Of a stretch of 49,250 bases of DNA, positions 40,663 through 48,911 are shown piece by piece (within the stretch, counting starts at the first letter, position 1; the number at the start of each line of letters is the position of its first letter). The position numbers and the translations under genes are program-made. The notes beneath the pieces are model-generated. The model was not told the DNA's origin. It did no database searches and saw only the letters and a program-made list of their open reading frames with translations. Location of the stretch: NCBI GenBank assembly GCA_964505555.1, contig CAZDIO010000163.1, positions 1-49,250 of the forward strand. Reading direction: 5' to 3'. The DNA comes from CAZDIO01 sp964505555. GTDB lineage: Bacteria > Bdellovibrionota_C > UBA2361 > SZUA-149 > CAZDIO01.

Positions 40663-41815
40663 CCTCCCTTCCGCTCCGACTCTCTAAATTAGAATAAGAA
40701 AACAAGACGACTCCATTTGCTCCGGAATCAAGAGCACCTCGCACCTGATCAATAAGTCCAGAGGGGTGATCAATGAGGAGCCATGCACCAAGTCCCATTA
40801 AGACCGAGCCGCTACTTCGTTGCGCGATTGCTCGTTGGGCAATCTCTCGCGAGTACTTGGTATCTGCCGTATAGTTCATGGGCAAAACAGTATCGACAAG
40901 ACCACCACGGAGCCACCCCGCCCAGTCCTGAAAGGCGCTTTGATATGCTCGCTCCACACTGGCAAGCCCTGCCACAGAAAGCTCCATGTGGGGAGCAGTC
41001 TCTCGTAAAAGATCGTGTATTTCAGCAACAAGAAGCGTTAACTGCGAGCGCCGCCAGTTATTCCACTGTTCCCCTTGAGCAGACGTATGATGGGGATAGA
41101 TCTGTAAAAATCGCGCCACACTCTCTGTTGAGTGACCATAGCTAACCTTCTTTCCTCCTTCTCCCGCGGATACCGAAAAAGGATAGCGGATCATGTCAAG
41201 ATGCACGCCATCAAGATCAGGATAGAACGTAATCAGATCGCGGATCGTTTCAAGGATGTATCCTCGAACCTTTGGAGAGGAGGGATCGAGCCATATTCCG
41301 GGGGTATCTAATTTTGAGCCCTCACTTCGAGAGTCATTGGGCGGCTTTCCCTCCTCATCATAGAAGAGAAGGGAGTGGCCCTCGCTATCGGTGAGTGCCG
41401 CCTCTTTCCCAACCACCCTAAGCAGGGGAACATTTCCATCTTGAGCAAGGCGCAGTACATTAACCCAGGCATGAATTTTACGGTTATGTGCGTGGGCAAA
41501 ATCAATAGTTTCTCGCAAAGGATCAAGAGAACCTTTTTTTGCCTCGAAGTAGGGTGAAGCATCCGCCACCATCGAAGGAAACCATGATCGTCCCCCTCTA
41601 TATACCTGACAATATAAATCGGTAAATTTCGCGGTATTGGTTATAAAGTCCGTTAGTTTTTTAAAAGATCTCTCATCTGTAAAGGGTCGATTTGTCCCCT
41701 CAGCCTCAATCCACAGCCCAAGTCGTGGGGAGGCACTTACATTTTGAAGCTCTGCAACAAATGAAAATGCCATTAAAACAGCTACGATGGGCAATATTTT
41801 GAGTCTAAATACCAT
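40595..41815 (-). CDS. Secreted GHL10-type (DUF187-like) glycoside-hydrolase-fold protein
   Basis: A signal peptide (about 1-28) precedes a TIM-barrel-like domain: PRLGLWIEAEGTNRPF, KFTDLYCQVYRGGRSWF, DFAHAHNRKIHAWVNVLRL, YPDLDGVHLDMIRYPFS and LPMNYTADTKYSREI. The GVHLDMIRYP motif and NVLRL context mark family-10-like hydrolases (GHL10, PF02638), whose acidic catalytic residue would be the Asp in HLD. It would act on a periplasmic or extracellular glycan; substrate unknown. ATG 41815 (406 residues) is chosen over a TTG two codons upstream. Divergent from the transporter operon; it shares its 3' end with the small protein gene. Confidence 0.85.
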   Translation of the reverse strand: MVFRLKILPIVAVLMAFSFVAELQNVSASPRLGLWIEAEGTNRPFTDERSFKKLTDFITNTAKFTDLYCQVYRGGRSWFPSMVADASPYFEAKKGSLDPLRETIDFAHAHNRKIHAWVNVLRLAQDGNVPLLRVVGKEAALTDSEGHSLLFYDEEGKPPNDSRSEGSKLDTPGIWLDPSSPKVRGYILETIRDLITFYPDLDGVHLDMIRYPFSVSAGEGGKKVSYGHSTESVARFLQIYPHHTSAQGEQWNNWRRSQLTLLVAEIHDLLRETAPHMELSVAGLASVERAYQSAFQDWAGWLRGGLVDTVLPMNYTADTKYSREIAQRAIAQRSSGSVLMGLGAWLLIDHPSGLIDQVRGALDSGANGVVLFSYSNLESRSGREVTRKVGTFVLNYGQAIVQAQSE

Positions 41816-41838
41816 AAACAAAACACTTCGAAGATCCG

Positions 41839-42603
41839 ATGAGCCTCAATTCAAATAACGATAGCACTAACCTAAACCCTACCCGGGGGAAACTATTGAT
41901 TGGGCGAACATTTGGCGCTCGGCTGATTGCTAGTCTTTCACTGCTTATTGCAAGTGTCTCCCTTTATAATGGTACTCAGGTGCTTGCAGCAAACTATCAA
42001 AATTCTGGACGGTTTATTGATTCTTTTTTAGTCGAAAGTAGCCGTTCATGGACGCTCTTTGCCAAAAACAACCCCCACTCCTGCATCGGACACCTTGAGA
42101 GCGAATTAAAAGCCGAAGGGGAGCCAGAATTTTCACTGCGTGGAGAGCTAAAAGTTTCGCACCACACCCAGGCATCTCTTTGTAATTTCTCTCTGAACTT
42201 ACGCTTCTCCCCTTACAAGACTCTGAAACAGGTTGAGGGAAGGCTGACATTTGGAGAATCCTCGTTTGTAATCACGCAAGATATCTTTAGTAGTGAGATG
42301 TTGATTGTGCGGATAAAAACTCCTCACTCCCAGCGAGAGTTAACCTTTCCGCTTCCTCAGCCAATTTATTTAAGTGAGGTTATCCCCAAACACTATTCCC
42401 TTCGGTTCCCTCCAACTATTGAAGGAGTGTTACAGAATTCACTTCATTACTCATCTTCAAGCAAAACTCTCTTCACCGTTACCGAGGCAACCTCCGCGCA
42501 AACAAACACCTGTCAGCAAACATTACGGAACAAAGGTGAAGCACTCGATCTCGATCCCTATCATCAACTTCTTACTATCCCCCTTATTTCTAGGACCAAA
42601 TAG
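41839..42603 (+). CDS. Membrane-anchored protein of unknown function, first gene of an ABC operon
   Basis: One membrane helix or uncleaved signal anchor (about 26-50, FGARLIASLSLLIASVSLYNGTQ) leads to a periplasmic beta-rich domain (SCIGHLESELKAEGEPEFSL, SSFVITQDIFSSEMLIVRI). I recognise no family. The stop is 12 bases before the ABC ATPase start, so it belongs to the operon and may be a periplasmic accessory or substrate of the exporter. The ATG at 41839 lacks a strong site. Confidence 0.75.
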   Translation: MSLNSNNDSTNLNPTRGKLLIGRTFGARLIASLSLLIASVSLYNGTQVLAANYQNSGRFIDSFLVESSRSWTLFAKNNPHSCIGHLESELKAEGEPEFSLRGELKVSHHTQASLCNFSLNLRFSPYKTLKQVEGRLTFGESSFVITQDIFSSEMLIVRIKTPHSQRELTFPLPQPIYLSEVIPKHYSLRFPPTIEGVLQNSLHYSSSSKTLFTVTEATSAQTNTCQQTLRNKGEALDLDPYHQLLTIPLISRTK

Positions 42604-42615
42604 GAAACATCCACG

Positions 42616-43362
42616 ATGATTGAAATAAAAAATCTCACTAAACACTACGGCACCTTTACCGCTGTAGATAACATTAGTCTCTCCATAAAACAGGGAACGA
42701 TATTTGCTTTTTTAGGAACTAATGGTGCCGGAAAGACAACCACCATTCGGATGATGACCGGAGTGCTCCGTCCTACCGCAGGAACGGTGGAAATCTGCGG
42801 ATACGATATTCAAAAACAACCAATTGAAGCCAAATCATCAATGGGAGTCATCCCTGATCATCCTTACGTGTATGGAAAACTCACCGGGCGTGAGTTTCTC
42901 CATTTTATGGCCGATCTCTACCAAGTCTCGTACCGCCTGGCGACATCACGCATTGATGAACTTCTTGAAATTTATGGGCTTGTGGAGTGGCAACACGACC
43001 TCATTGATAGTTACTCTCACGGAATGAAGCAACGACTCTTAATGTGCTCTTCTCTTGTCCATGATCCAAAAGTATTAATCGTCGATGAACCGATGGTGGG
43101 ACTTGATCCACGAGGGGCAAAGCTTCTTAAAGATACCTTTCGACAACGCGCAGATGCGGGTTTAACAATCTTCATGTCCACGCACTCGCTCTCGGTTGCA
43201 GAAGAGGTCGCTGACCAACTGGCCATTATTCAAAGAGGGAAGATTCTCGCCCTTGGCACCCTTGATGACCTCTATGCCCAGGCAAAGCATGAATCAGCAG
43301 ATCTTGAAAATGTTTTTTTGCAGATCATCCAAGAAGCTGAGTTATGCCCGGAACACTCCTAA
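42616..43362 (+). CDS. ABC transporter ATP-binding protein, ABC-2 exporter type
   Basis: Walker A GTNGAGKT (34-41), signature SHGMK (134-138), Walker B LIVDEP (154-159) and His190 (STHSLS) are present. The Q-loop position reads VIPDHPYVYGKLTGREF, with Asp81 where Gln is usual, as in the EcsA/YtrB-like group. Length 248 residues. The C-terminal LAQAKHESADLENVFLQI-like tail is typical. It powers an export pump with the following permease; substrate unknown. AGGAA 9 bases upstream supports the ATG. Confidence 0.92.
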   Translation: MIEIKNLTKHYGTFTAVDNISLSIKQGTIFAFLGTNGAGKTTTIRMMTGVLRPTAGTVEICGYDIQKQPIEAKSSMGVIPDHPYVYGKLTGREFLHFMADLYQVSYRLATSRIDELLEIYGLVEWQHDLIDSYSHGMKQRLLMCSSLVHDPKVLIVDEPMVGLDPRGAKLLKDTFRQRADAGLTIFMSTHSLSVAEEVADQLAIIQRGKILALGTLDDLYAQAKHESADLENVFLQIIQEAELCPEHS

Positions 43363-45059
43363 GACCGCAATGGCTTGCTTACAAAAATAATTTTGTAGGA
43401 AAGCAAAATCAACGAGAACGAGAGATTCTGATCTCGATCCTGTTTCTGCTGATCATGATCAGTAGCTACCTGTTCGTCCGTTCATTTCTAATCGAAGCCT
43501 TGAATAAAGAAGAACTTCCAGAGAGCTTTCATCGAGCACTTCCAGTAACGCTCATTGAATTTACATTAAATAGTTTTTTTGTGCTTTTAGTTTTTTCAAA
43601 TACAGTAGCAGCCTTTGGTTTTTTCTATGCGGCTCAAGATCTTCCGCTCTTACTGAGCGCACCGATTAAGCCTCAAAAACTGTATTTAGCAAGACTCTTC
43701 CAAACAGCGCTTAACTCAAGTTGGTTACTGATTTTATTTGGAGTCCCTGCTGCCTTAGCATTTTTTGCCGTGTTTCAACTTTCCTGGTCCTTTCTTCTCT
43801 CGATCATTGTACTCTCAGTTCCTTTCTTACTCATTCCTGCCGCTGTAGGTTTTATAGTAGTTACCTGTGTGGTAAACATCTTCCCGTCCGATCGTATTCG
43901 TGAACTATTTTCAGTTGGACTTCTCTTTGCTATCTCTCTGAGTATCGCCTACCTTCAACTCAATGAACATGGGGAGAGATTAGAAAATCATCTCAACCAT
44001 GTTGAGATTCATTCTTCAGTTGAATTTCTTGCTAAATTAAAAACTCCAACACCCTTTTGGTTCCCTCCTACTTGGATCTCATCAATTCTTGGTAGCTATT
44101 TCAATGATAATAAGAATTCACCTCACTATGTAATGATCACTTTCAGTTCAACCCTCATAATTCTCTTTTTTGGGTTCTTTCTCTTTCAAAGACTTTTTAT
44201 GAGAGGGTGGATGCTCTCACTTGAGGGGAAGAAACGCTCCACGGTTCCTTCTTCTATTGTCTTAGCGCGCCTCAGTCGACTTATATTTCCCTCCTCCCCA
44301 CAACTTCATGCGTTTGCTTACAAGGAAGCACGAATGTTTCTTCGAGATCCTGTTCAAGGTATCCAGCTGTTGTTACTCCTTACACTTACTGCCTTCTACC
44401 TCTATAATTTTCGCACCCTAGGAAGCTCACCAACTTTTGCACCAGAGATCTCTCTGTGGTGGCATACGATCTTAAGTATTGCCAATATCTTACTGGGAGG
44501 ATGTGTGCTTTCAGCGATTACCACTCGGTTTGTCTTTCCCTCAATTAGCCTCGAAGGAACAAGTTATTGGATTATTCGCACCTCACCGATGACCATTCGA
44601 CAGATTCTTCGCCGTAAATTTCTTACTTGGCTACTTCCTGTTGGTATTATTTCGCTTATTTTATTTCTCTCTGGAGCACTTGCCTCTGGAGTACCGCTTC
44701 CAGCCGTAGCTGCCAGTGCTTTTATCTCTGTCTGTTTAAGTATTGGAACGGTGGGGCTTGCAATCGGAATCGGTGCGGTTTATGGAAATTTTCGTTGGGA
44801 AACTATCGCCCAGGTTACTGCGAGCTTTGGAAGCCTTATTTATATGCTTCTTTCGTTGGCACTAGTGATTATTACCACCATTCCTGCAAGTATCTTACTG
44901 ATAGTTACCGCGATGAACTCCGTCGCACTCGATCTCTCCCCGACCCAGTATGGAATCAGTGTAACAAGTACCGGACTCGTGGTCATGCTCATTAACCTCC
45001 AAGCAGCACATCTGGGCTTACGCTCAGGAGAGCAATCTCTTTCAGAACGAGAAAAATAG
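43344..45059 (+). CDS. ABC-2 type exporter permease
   Basis: The 571-residue protein has about twelve hydrophobic helices in two halves, with a soluble segment between (about 200-260). Motifs such as FYAAQDLPLLLSAPIKPQKL, AFAYKEARMFLRDPVQGIQLL and YWIIRTSPMTIRQILRRKF are typical of the large PF16949-type ABC-2 permeases. The start overlaps the ATPase stop by 19 bases, a coupled pair. Together with the unknown first gene it forms a dedicated export system. A hairpin with a T-run ends the operon. Confidence 0.88.
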   Translation: MPGTLLRPQWLAYKNNFVGKQNQREREILISILFLLIMISSYLFVRSFLIEALNKEELPESFHRALPVTLIEFTLNSFFVLLVFSNTVAAFGFFYAAQDLPLLLSAPIKPQKLYLARLFQTALNSSWLLILFGVPAALAFFAVFQLSWSFLLSIIVLSVPFLLIPAAVGFIVVTCVVNIFPSDRIRELFSVGLLFAISLSIAYLQLNEHGERLENHLNHVEIHSSVEFLAKLKTPTPFWFPPTWISSILGSYFNDNKNSPHYVMITFSSTLIILFFGFFLFQRLFMRGWMLSLEGKKRSTVPSSIVLARLSRLIFPSSPQLHAFAYKEARMFLRDPVQGIQLLLLLTLTAFYLYNFRTLGSSPTFAPEISLWWHTILSIANILLGGCVLSAITTRFVFPSISLEGTSYWIIRTSPMTIRQILRRKFLTWLLPVGIISLILFLSGALASGVPLPAVAASAFISVCLSIGTVGLAIGIGAVYGNFRWETIAQVTASFGSLIYMLLSLALVIITTIPASILLIVTAMNSVALDLSPTQYGISVTSTGLVVMLINLQAAHLGLRSGEQSLSEREK

Positions 45060-45113
45060 AGAGACTATTCTCTCTGCCAGTCTTAGAGCCTCTAACAAAA
45101 TGAATAGTCCCTT

Positions 45114-45215
45114 CCTGTCGTTGCGAGCGAAGCGAAGCAATCTCGGACCCTTATTTGTAGTATGAGATTGCTTCGCTTCGTCTGGCGGCCGGGCCTCCCG
45201 GCTCGCAACGACAGG
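45114..45215 (+). terminator. Long palindromic repeat and probable terminator between convergent genes
   Basis: The left arm CCTGTCGTTGCGAGC with AAGCGAAGCAATCTC (45114-45144) pairs with GAGATTGCTTCGCTTC (45164-45179) and GCTCGCAACGACAGG (45201-45215), separated within the right arm by a 21-base GC-rich insertion. On the plus strand it is followed by CGTTTTTATTT, a T-run, so it would terminate the transporter operon. It belongs to the same repeat family as 38879-38910. Confidence 0.8.
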
Positions 45216-45237
45216 CGTTTTTATTTGTTAAAGGCTC

Positions 45238-45729
45238 TTAGCTTTTCACATCTTCAAATCGGTTAAGGCCAACATTCTTTTTGGAGCGTAAGGGATTCCA
45301 GATTCGACCGTTGAGGGCGATATACACTCCCGGATCAAGTGATTGGACGGCTCCAATAGCACATCCGATATTGAAATCTGCATCACTACCCCGAAACCGT
45401 GCGGGCTCCAGGGAACCAGTCAACACGATAGTTTTATCTGTTATTCCTTGTAACACCTTAGCCGTTTCAACCATGGTGTCTGTTCCGTGGGTGATAAGAA
45501 TATATCGCTCCGGAGCTTTACTTACTTTCTCAAAGATCATCTTTCGATCTTCATCGGTCATATCAAGACTATCTTTTCGTAAAAGAGACTCTACTTCATA
45601 ATTAAAAACCACATGCCCACGTGAAAGGACTTCATGAACGGTCGGTTCACCCACTTGGTATTCATTTTTCTTATCAAAGTAGATCTTATCTAACGTGCCG
45701 CCAGTTGCAAAAATTTTTAGCTCGTTCAT
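45238..45729 (-). CDS. Single-domain asparaginase-like protein
   Basis: The 163-residue protein matches only the N-terminal domain of type I/II L-asparaginases: GGTLDK near the start (Thr12), ILITHGTDTMVETA (Thr83, Asp84) and IVLTGSLEPARF. The C-terminal domain, which normally completes the active site in the dimer, is missing. The conserved region supports asparaginase-type chemistry, but activity is uncertain; single-domain homologues exist in other bacteria. ATG 45729, no signal peptide. It ends facing the ABC-operon terminator. Confidence 0.82.
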   Translation of the reverse strand: MNELKIFATGGTLDKIYFDKKNEYQVGEPTVHEVLSRGHVVFNYEVESLLRKDSLDMTDEDRKMIFEKVSKAPERYILITHGTDTMVETAKVLQGITDKTIVLTGSLEPARFRGSDADFNIGCAIGAVQSLDPGVYIALNGRIWNPLRSKKNVGLNRFEDVKS

Positions 45730-45831
45730 GGTTAGCCTAACTCTCGGTTCTCATCAGGAGGTCCTTAAAAAACTTACATCCTATGTAACCACCGAAATAC
45801 CGCACAAATGTAAGCTGATTAGGTATAAAAA

Positions 45832-46722
45832 TCAATGGTGGTCAGATCCTCTCTGTTTTTCTTGGACTCTGTCTAAATCCTGAATATCGATCCCCTCCTG
45901 AAAGCGAAATTCGAACAATCTCTCTAGATCCTTATCGCTCAATGATGGATTTAATACGCTCTGCTTCAGCGTAAGCTGAAGAAAAAAACCTGACTGAGGA
46001 ATTGAAAGTTGTATCTGATGAGGCACGAGCAGCTCCGAGGCATTTCGCTTTGCATCATCGTATTGATACTCGGTGTAAAACAAAACCTGATCCTCAAGGA
46101 ATGTCCTCTCTTCTATTGCCAGAAGTTCCATCGCTGGAGAGTTAGCAAGTGTGAGCCGATAGAGCCGATCGTCATTATAGAGAAGCTCTACCATTGTTCG
46201 TTTTGCATCGGGGCTTTTTAGAAGTGTTCCCTTCATGAATCTTCCATCGACCGGGGGGAAAAAGCGTCCAGCAAACCAGAGCATGGCTTGTTCTAAAGAG
46301 ATTGGAAGCGGGAGAAGCTTCGCAATATTCTCTCTATTTGCTTGACCTTGATATCCAAGAGATTTTTCAATGTCGAGTGCTTTAATCTGTGAGCCGTTGG
46401 CAACAATGATATTTGTTAAGCGGTTCATTGACGTTCCAAAGATCTCCAATCTGAGTTGCTCAGGGCGATGAAAAACAACTCGTTGTTGAAAGCCCGATTT
46501 TGTAACTCCCTCATGCGCCACCCCATCAAGAAGCACTCGCATGCTACGAACCTGTTTTTCGCTCTGAGACAGTCGTTCCAAAACACCGTAGAGTTCTTGT
46601 GTGCTCCCTTCTTTCCAACCAGCAAATGTTTGTGGGATCAACTTTGGCCGACAGGAAGAAAGAAAGAGAAGAAGGGTGAGAAGAAAAAGAAAACTCCCTA
46701 ATGAACTATTCTGATTTTTCAC
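45832..46722 (-). CDS. Lipoprotein, LolB/DUF4292-like
   Basis: The signal sequence ends at lipobox LSSC (about residue 24), so the mature protein is lipid-anchored. A beta-rich domain with VRSMRVLLDGVAH, QQRVVFHRPEQLRLEIFG and LLPLPISLEQAMLWFAG fits LolB-like/DUF4292 lipoprotein-receptor folds. The GTG start at 46722 overlaps the TPR gene stop by 17 bases. In many proteobacteria a TPR protein and LolB-like lipoprotein are paired in this order, suggesting outer-membrane lipoprotein insertion or assembly. Tentative beyond the family level. Confidence 0.82.
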   Translation of the reverse strand: MKNQNSSLGSFLFLLTLLLFLSSCRPKLIPQTFAGWKEGSTQELYGVLERLSQSEKQVRSMRVLLDGVAHEGVTKSGFQQRVVFHRPEQLRLEIFGTSMNRLTNIIVANGSQIKALDIEKSLGYQGQANRENIAKLLPLPISLEQAMLWFAGRFFPPVDGRFMKGTLLKSPDAKRTMVELLYNDDRLYRLTLANSPAMELLAIEERTFLEDQVLFYTEYQYDDAKRNASELLVPHQIQLSIPQSGFFLQLTLKQSVLNPSLSDKDLERLFEFRFQEGIDIQDLDRVQEKQRGSDHH

Positions 46723-48508
46723 TCGTTTGTCGAATTTGTCCTGATTCCAACTCTTCGATGTACTGCTGAAGTCTCTCTCCTACCTTTTGGTCATCTGATT
46801 GCGGCGCAGTCGTTAATGCTTTTCGAAACGTAACCAGAGCCTTATTGTTCATCCCCAATTGGCGTTGCACCAGACCTAAATGCTCAAGAACAACAGCATC
46901 ATCAGCAACAATTTTCACAGCGCGCTCAAGCTCGATAAGAGCATCTTGATACCGCCCCATCTTGTAGTAAATCCAGGCAAGGCTATCGATGTAGTAACCA
47001 TTGTTTTTTTCCAATGAAAGAGCTTGTTTCACAAGGGTCATTGCCTCATCGAGAGATTCCCCTTGTTCGGCAAGGGTATATCCCAAGTAATTTAGCGCAG
47101 GAGCATTTTTTGGATTAAGCTTTATTGCTTCTCGAACAGCCTCGATTGCTTTACTCTTATTCCCCAGTTCATCGTAGTAAACACCAAGGGTGAAGTAATA
47201 CTTATCAGATTTTGGCTCAAGCTTAATTACCTCTTTCATTGTGGAGATCGCCGAATCAAGATTGCCAAGATCTCTCTCTACTGAAGAGCGGAAACTTAAT
47301 AGCACCGCATCTTGTTTTTTATGTCTCAGCGCATTGTTGATTGAGGCAAGTGCTTCTTCATATCGTTTTTCTTGATGGAGGAGATATGCTGCAAAGCTCT
47401 GCGCTTCAACATACATTTTTTTATCCTCTTCGATCTTTATCAGTTCGTTAATTGCCTCTGTATTTTTACCCAACGAAGCATACGTCGAAGCTAAATAGTA
47501 ACGAGCTGTGGTATTTTCTGGTTTATCAGCAAGAATAAGATTCAGCTCCTCTTCCGCGCCTTTATAATCTTGGGTTTCTATTTTAATTAAAGCGATCTTG
47601 AGCCGAGTATCCGTAGGATCCTGCTCTATTTCACCAAGAGATTGAAACTCTCGAAGCGCTTCGCCCACATTCTTCTCCTGAAGAAGAAACTGCCCTAAGA
47701 GTCTTCGTGCAGAGACATTTTTAGGGTCAAGCTCAATGAGTTGCCGACAAACTTCAATCGCCTCTTTCATCTTCCCTTGAGAAGCAAGCACCCGTGCATA
47801 ATCAAGTCTTAACCCATCTGAACTCTCATCAAGTGAAATTGCCTTCCGATAGTAGCGCGCTGCTTCTGGGAGATCGTTAGAGATCTCTGCAATTCGCGCC
47901 AAGTAGTAGTAACCAAAGACAGACTCGGGCTGTTCCTTAACAAGCTCCTTCAACACCCCTTTTGCTTCTTCAATATCGTTATTTTGTGCATAGAGGCTTG
48001 CAAGAAGGATGAAATAATCCTGATTGTCTGGAAATCGTTTGATCAGATCACGATAAGCAAGAATTGCTTGATCAATATTTTTTGAGGCGGCAAGAATTCC
48101 GGCTTTTAGTTGCAACAACTCTACCTCTTCTGGCCGCTCTGCTAGTCCAGCATCAACCTCTGAAAGGGCTTCGCCAAGACGGCCACTGCGAATGTAGAGT
48201 TGAGCAAGCCGTTTCCGAAGGGCGGGAGAGGCTTCAGCGTCAATACTGCGTGCTGTTTCGTAGTGTTTGAGCGCTTCATCAACATTGCCCTCGTCTAAGG
48301 CGATCTCTCCAAGCATGAAGTAGTAATGTGCTCCTGCAGAACTGGGTACGGAAACATCGGATTTTCCAAGACGATCTATCTCTTCCTGGAGAATCTGTTT
48401 TCGATGTTCCGTCTGTGTTCCGGAGAGGTCAATCTGTGTTGACTGTAGGCCGCACCCACTACAAATCCCAACGACAAGCAATGAAAGAATCGAACAAAAT
48501 TTTTGCAT
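46706..48508 (-). CDS. Outer-membrane TPR lipoprotein
   Basis: The N-terminus has a signal sequence and lipobox (GICSGC), so it is a lipoprotein. The remaining 580 residues are tetratricopeptide repeats of about 34 residues, with units like YYFMLGEIALDEGNVDEALKHYE, YYYLARIAEISNDLPEAARYYRKA and YYFTLGVYYDELGNKSKAIEA. TPR proteins scaffold complexes; with the LolB-like partner a role in outer-membrane or polysaccharide assembly is likely. The stop overlaps the LolB-like start. The ATG at 48508 begins MQKFCSILSLL. Confidence 0.9.
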   Translation of the reverse strand: MQKFCSILSLLVVGICSGCGLQSTQIDLSGTQTEHRKQILQEEIDRLGKSDVSVPSSAGAHYYFMLGEIALDEGNVDEALKHYETARSIDAEASPALRKRLAQLYIRSGRLGEALSEVDAGLAERPEEVELLQLKAGILAASKNIDQAILAYRDLIKRFPDNQDYFILLASLYAQNNDIEEAKGVLKELVKEQPESVFGYYYLARIAEISNDLPEAARYYRKAISLDESSDGLRLDYARVLASQGKMKEAIEVCRQLIELDPKNVSARRLLGQFLLQEKNVGEALREFQSLGEIEQDPTDTRLKIALIKIETQDYKGAEEELNLILADKPENTTARYYLASTYASLGKNTEAINELIKIEEDKKMYVEAQSFAAYLLHQEKRYEEALASINNALRHKKQDAVLLSFRSSVERDLGNLDSAISTMKEVIKLEPKSDKYYFTLGVYYDELGNKSKAIEAVREAIKLNPKNAPALNYLGYTLAEQGESLDEAMTLVKQALSLEKNNGYYIDSLAWIYYKMGRYQDALIELERAVKIVADDAVVLEHLGLVQRQLGMNNKALVTFRKALTTAPQSDDQKVGERLQQYIEELESGQIRQTSEKSE

Positions 48509-48524
48509 CTCTGCTAGCCACGCT

Positions 48525-48911
48525 TCATCGAGAATTTGCTAGCTTCTCTCTATTGTGAGGGCTCATCTTCATTTCAGAGATGGTACGACCATTGGAGTTA
48601 TCAACAAGTTCTCGAACCCTCCCCTCTTGTGGAGAGACCTGAAGAATTCTATCCGCAATTGAGGAGTTTCTGCGTCGTTCGCTCTCTACTCGCTCACGAG
48701 ACACGGGCGCTTCAACGGCATGAGCGGACTCAACGGCAACTGTTTCTCGTGCTCCCAATACAGCTTCTCTTGCTTGTCGCAAAGTAAGTCGAATGCCTGG
48801 CCAAGGGACCTCTCCTTTAGAATTGTTAGAGAGTCCTGTGCTCAATAGCTCAAGCATGTAGAGTAGGTCAGCGGCATCATTTAATTGTTTCAATGGATCT
48901 AATCTTCTCAC
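48525..48911 (-). CDS. Small unknown protein upstream of the TPR gene
   Basis: The GTG at 48911 is chosen because AAGGAG lies 6 bases upstream; the frame extends to 48995 without a site. The 128 residues include DAADLLYMLELLSTGL and IRLTLRQAREAVLGARETV, predicted helices, with an Arg/Glu-rich C-terminal half. No domain recognised. Only 16 bases separate it from the TPR gene, so they are co-transcribed. Confidence 0.65.
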   Translation of the reverse strand: MRRLDPLKQLNDAADLLYMLELLSTGLSNNSKGEVPWPGIRLTLRQAREAVLGARETVAVESAHAVEAPVSRERVESERRRNSSIADRILQVSPQEGRVRELVDNSNGRTISEMKMSPHNREKLANSR

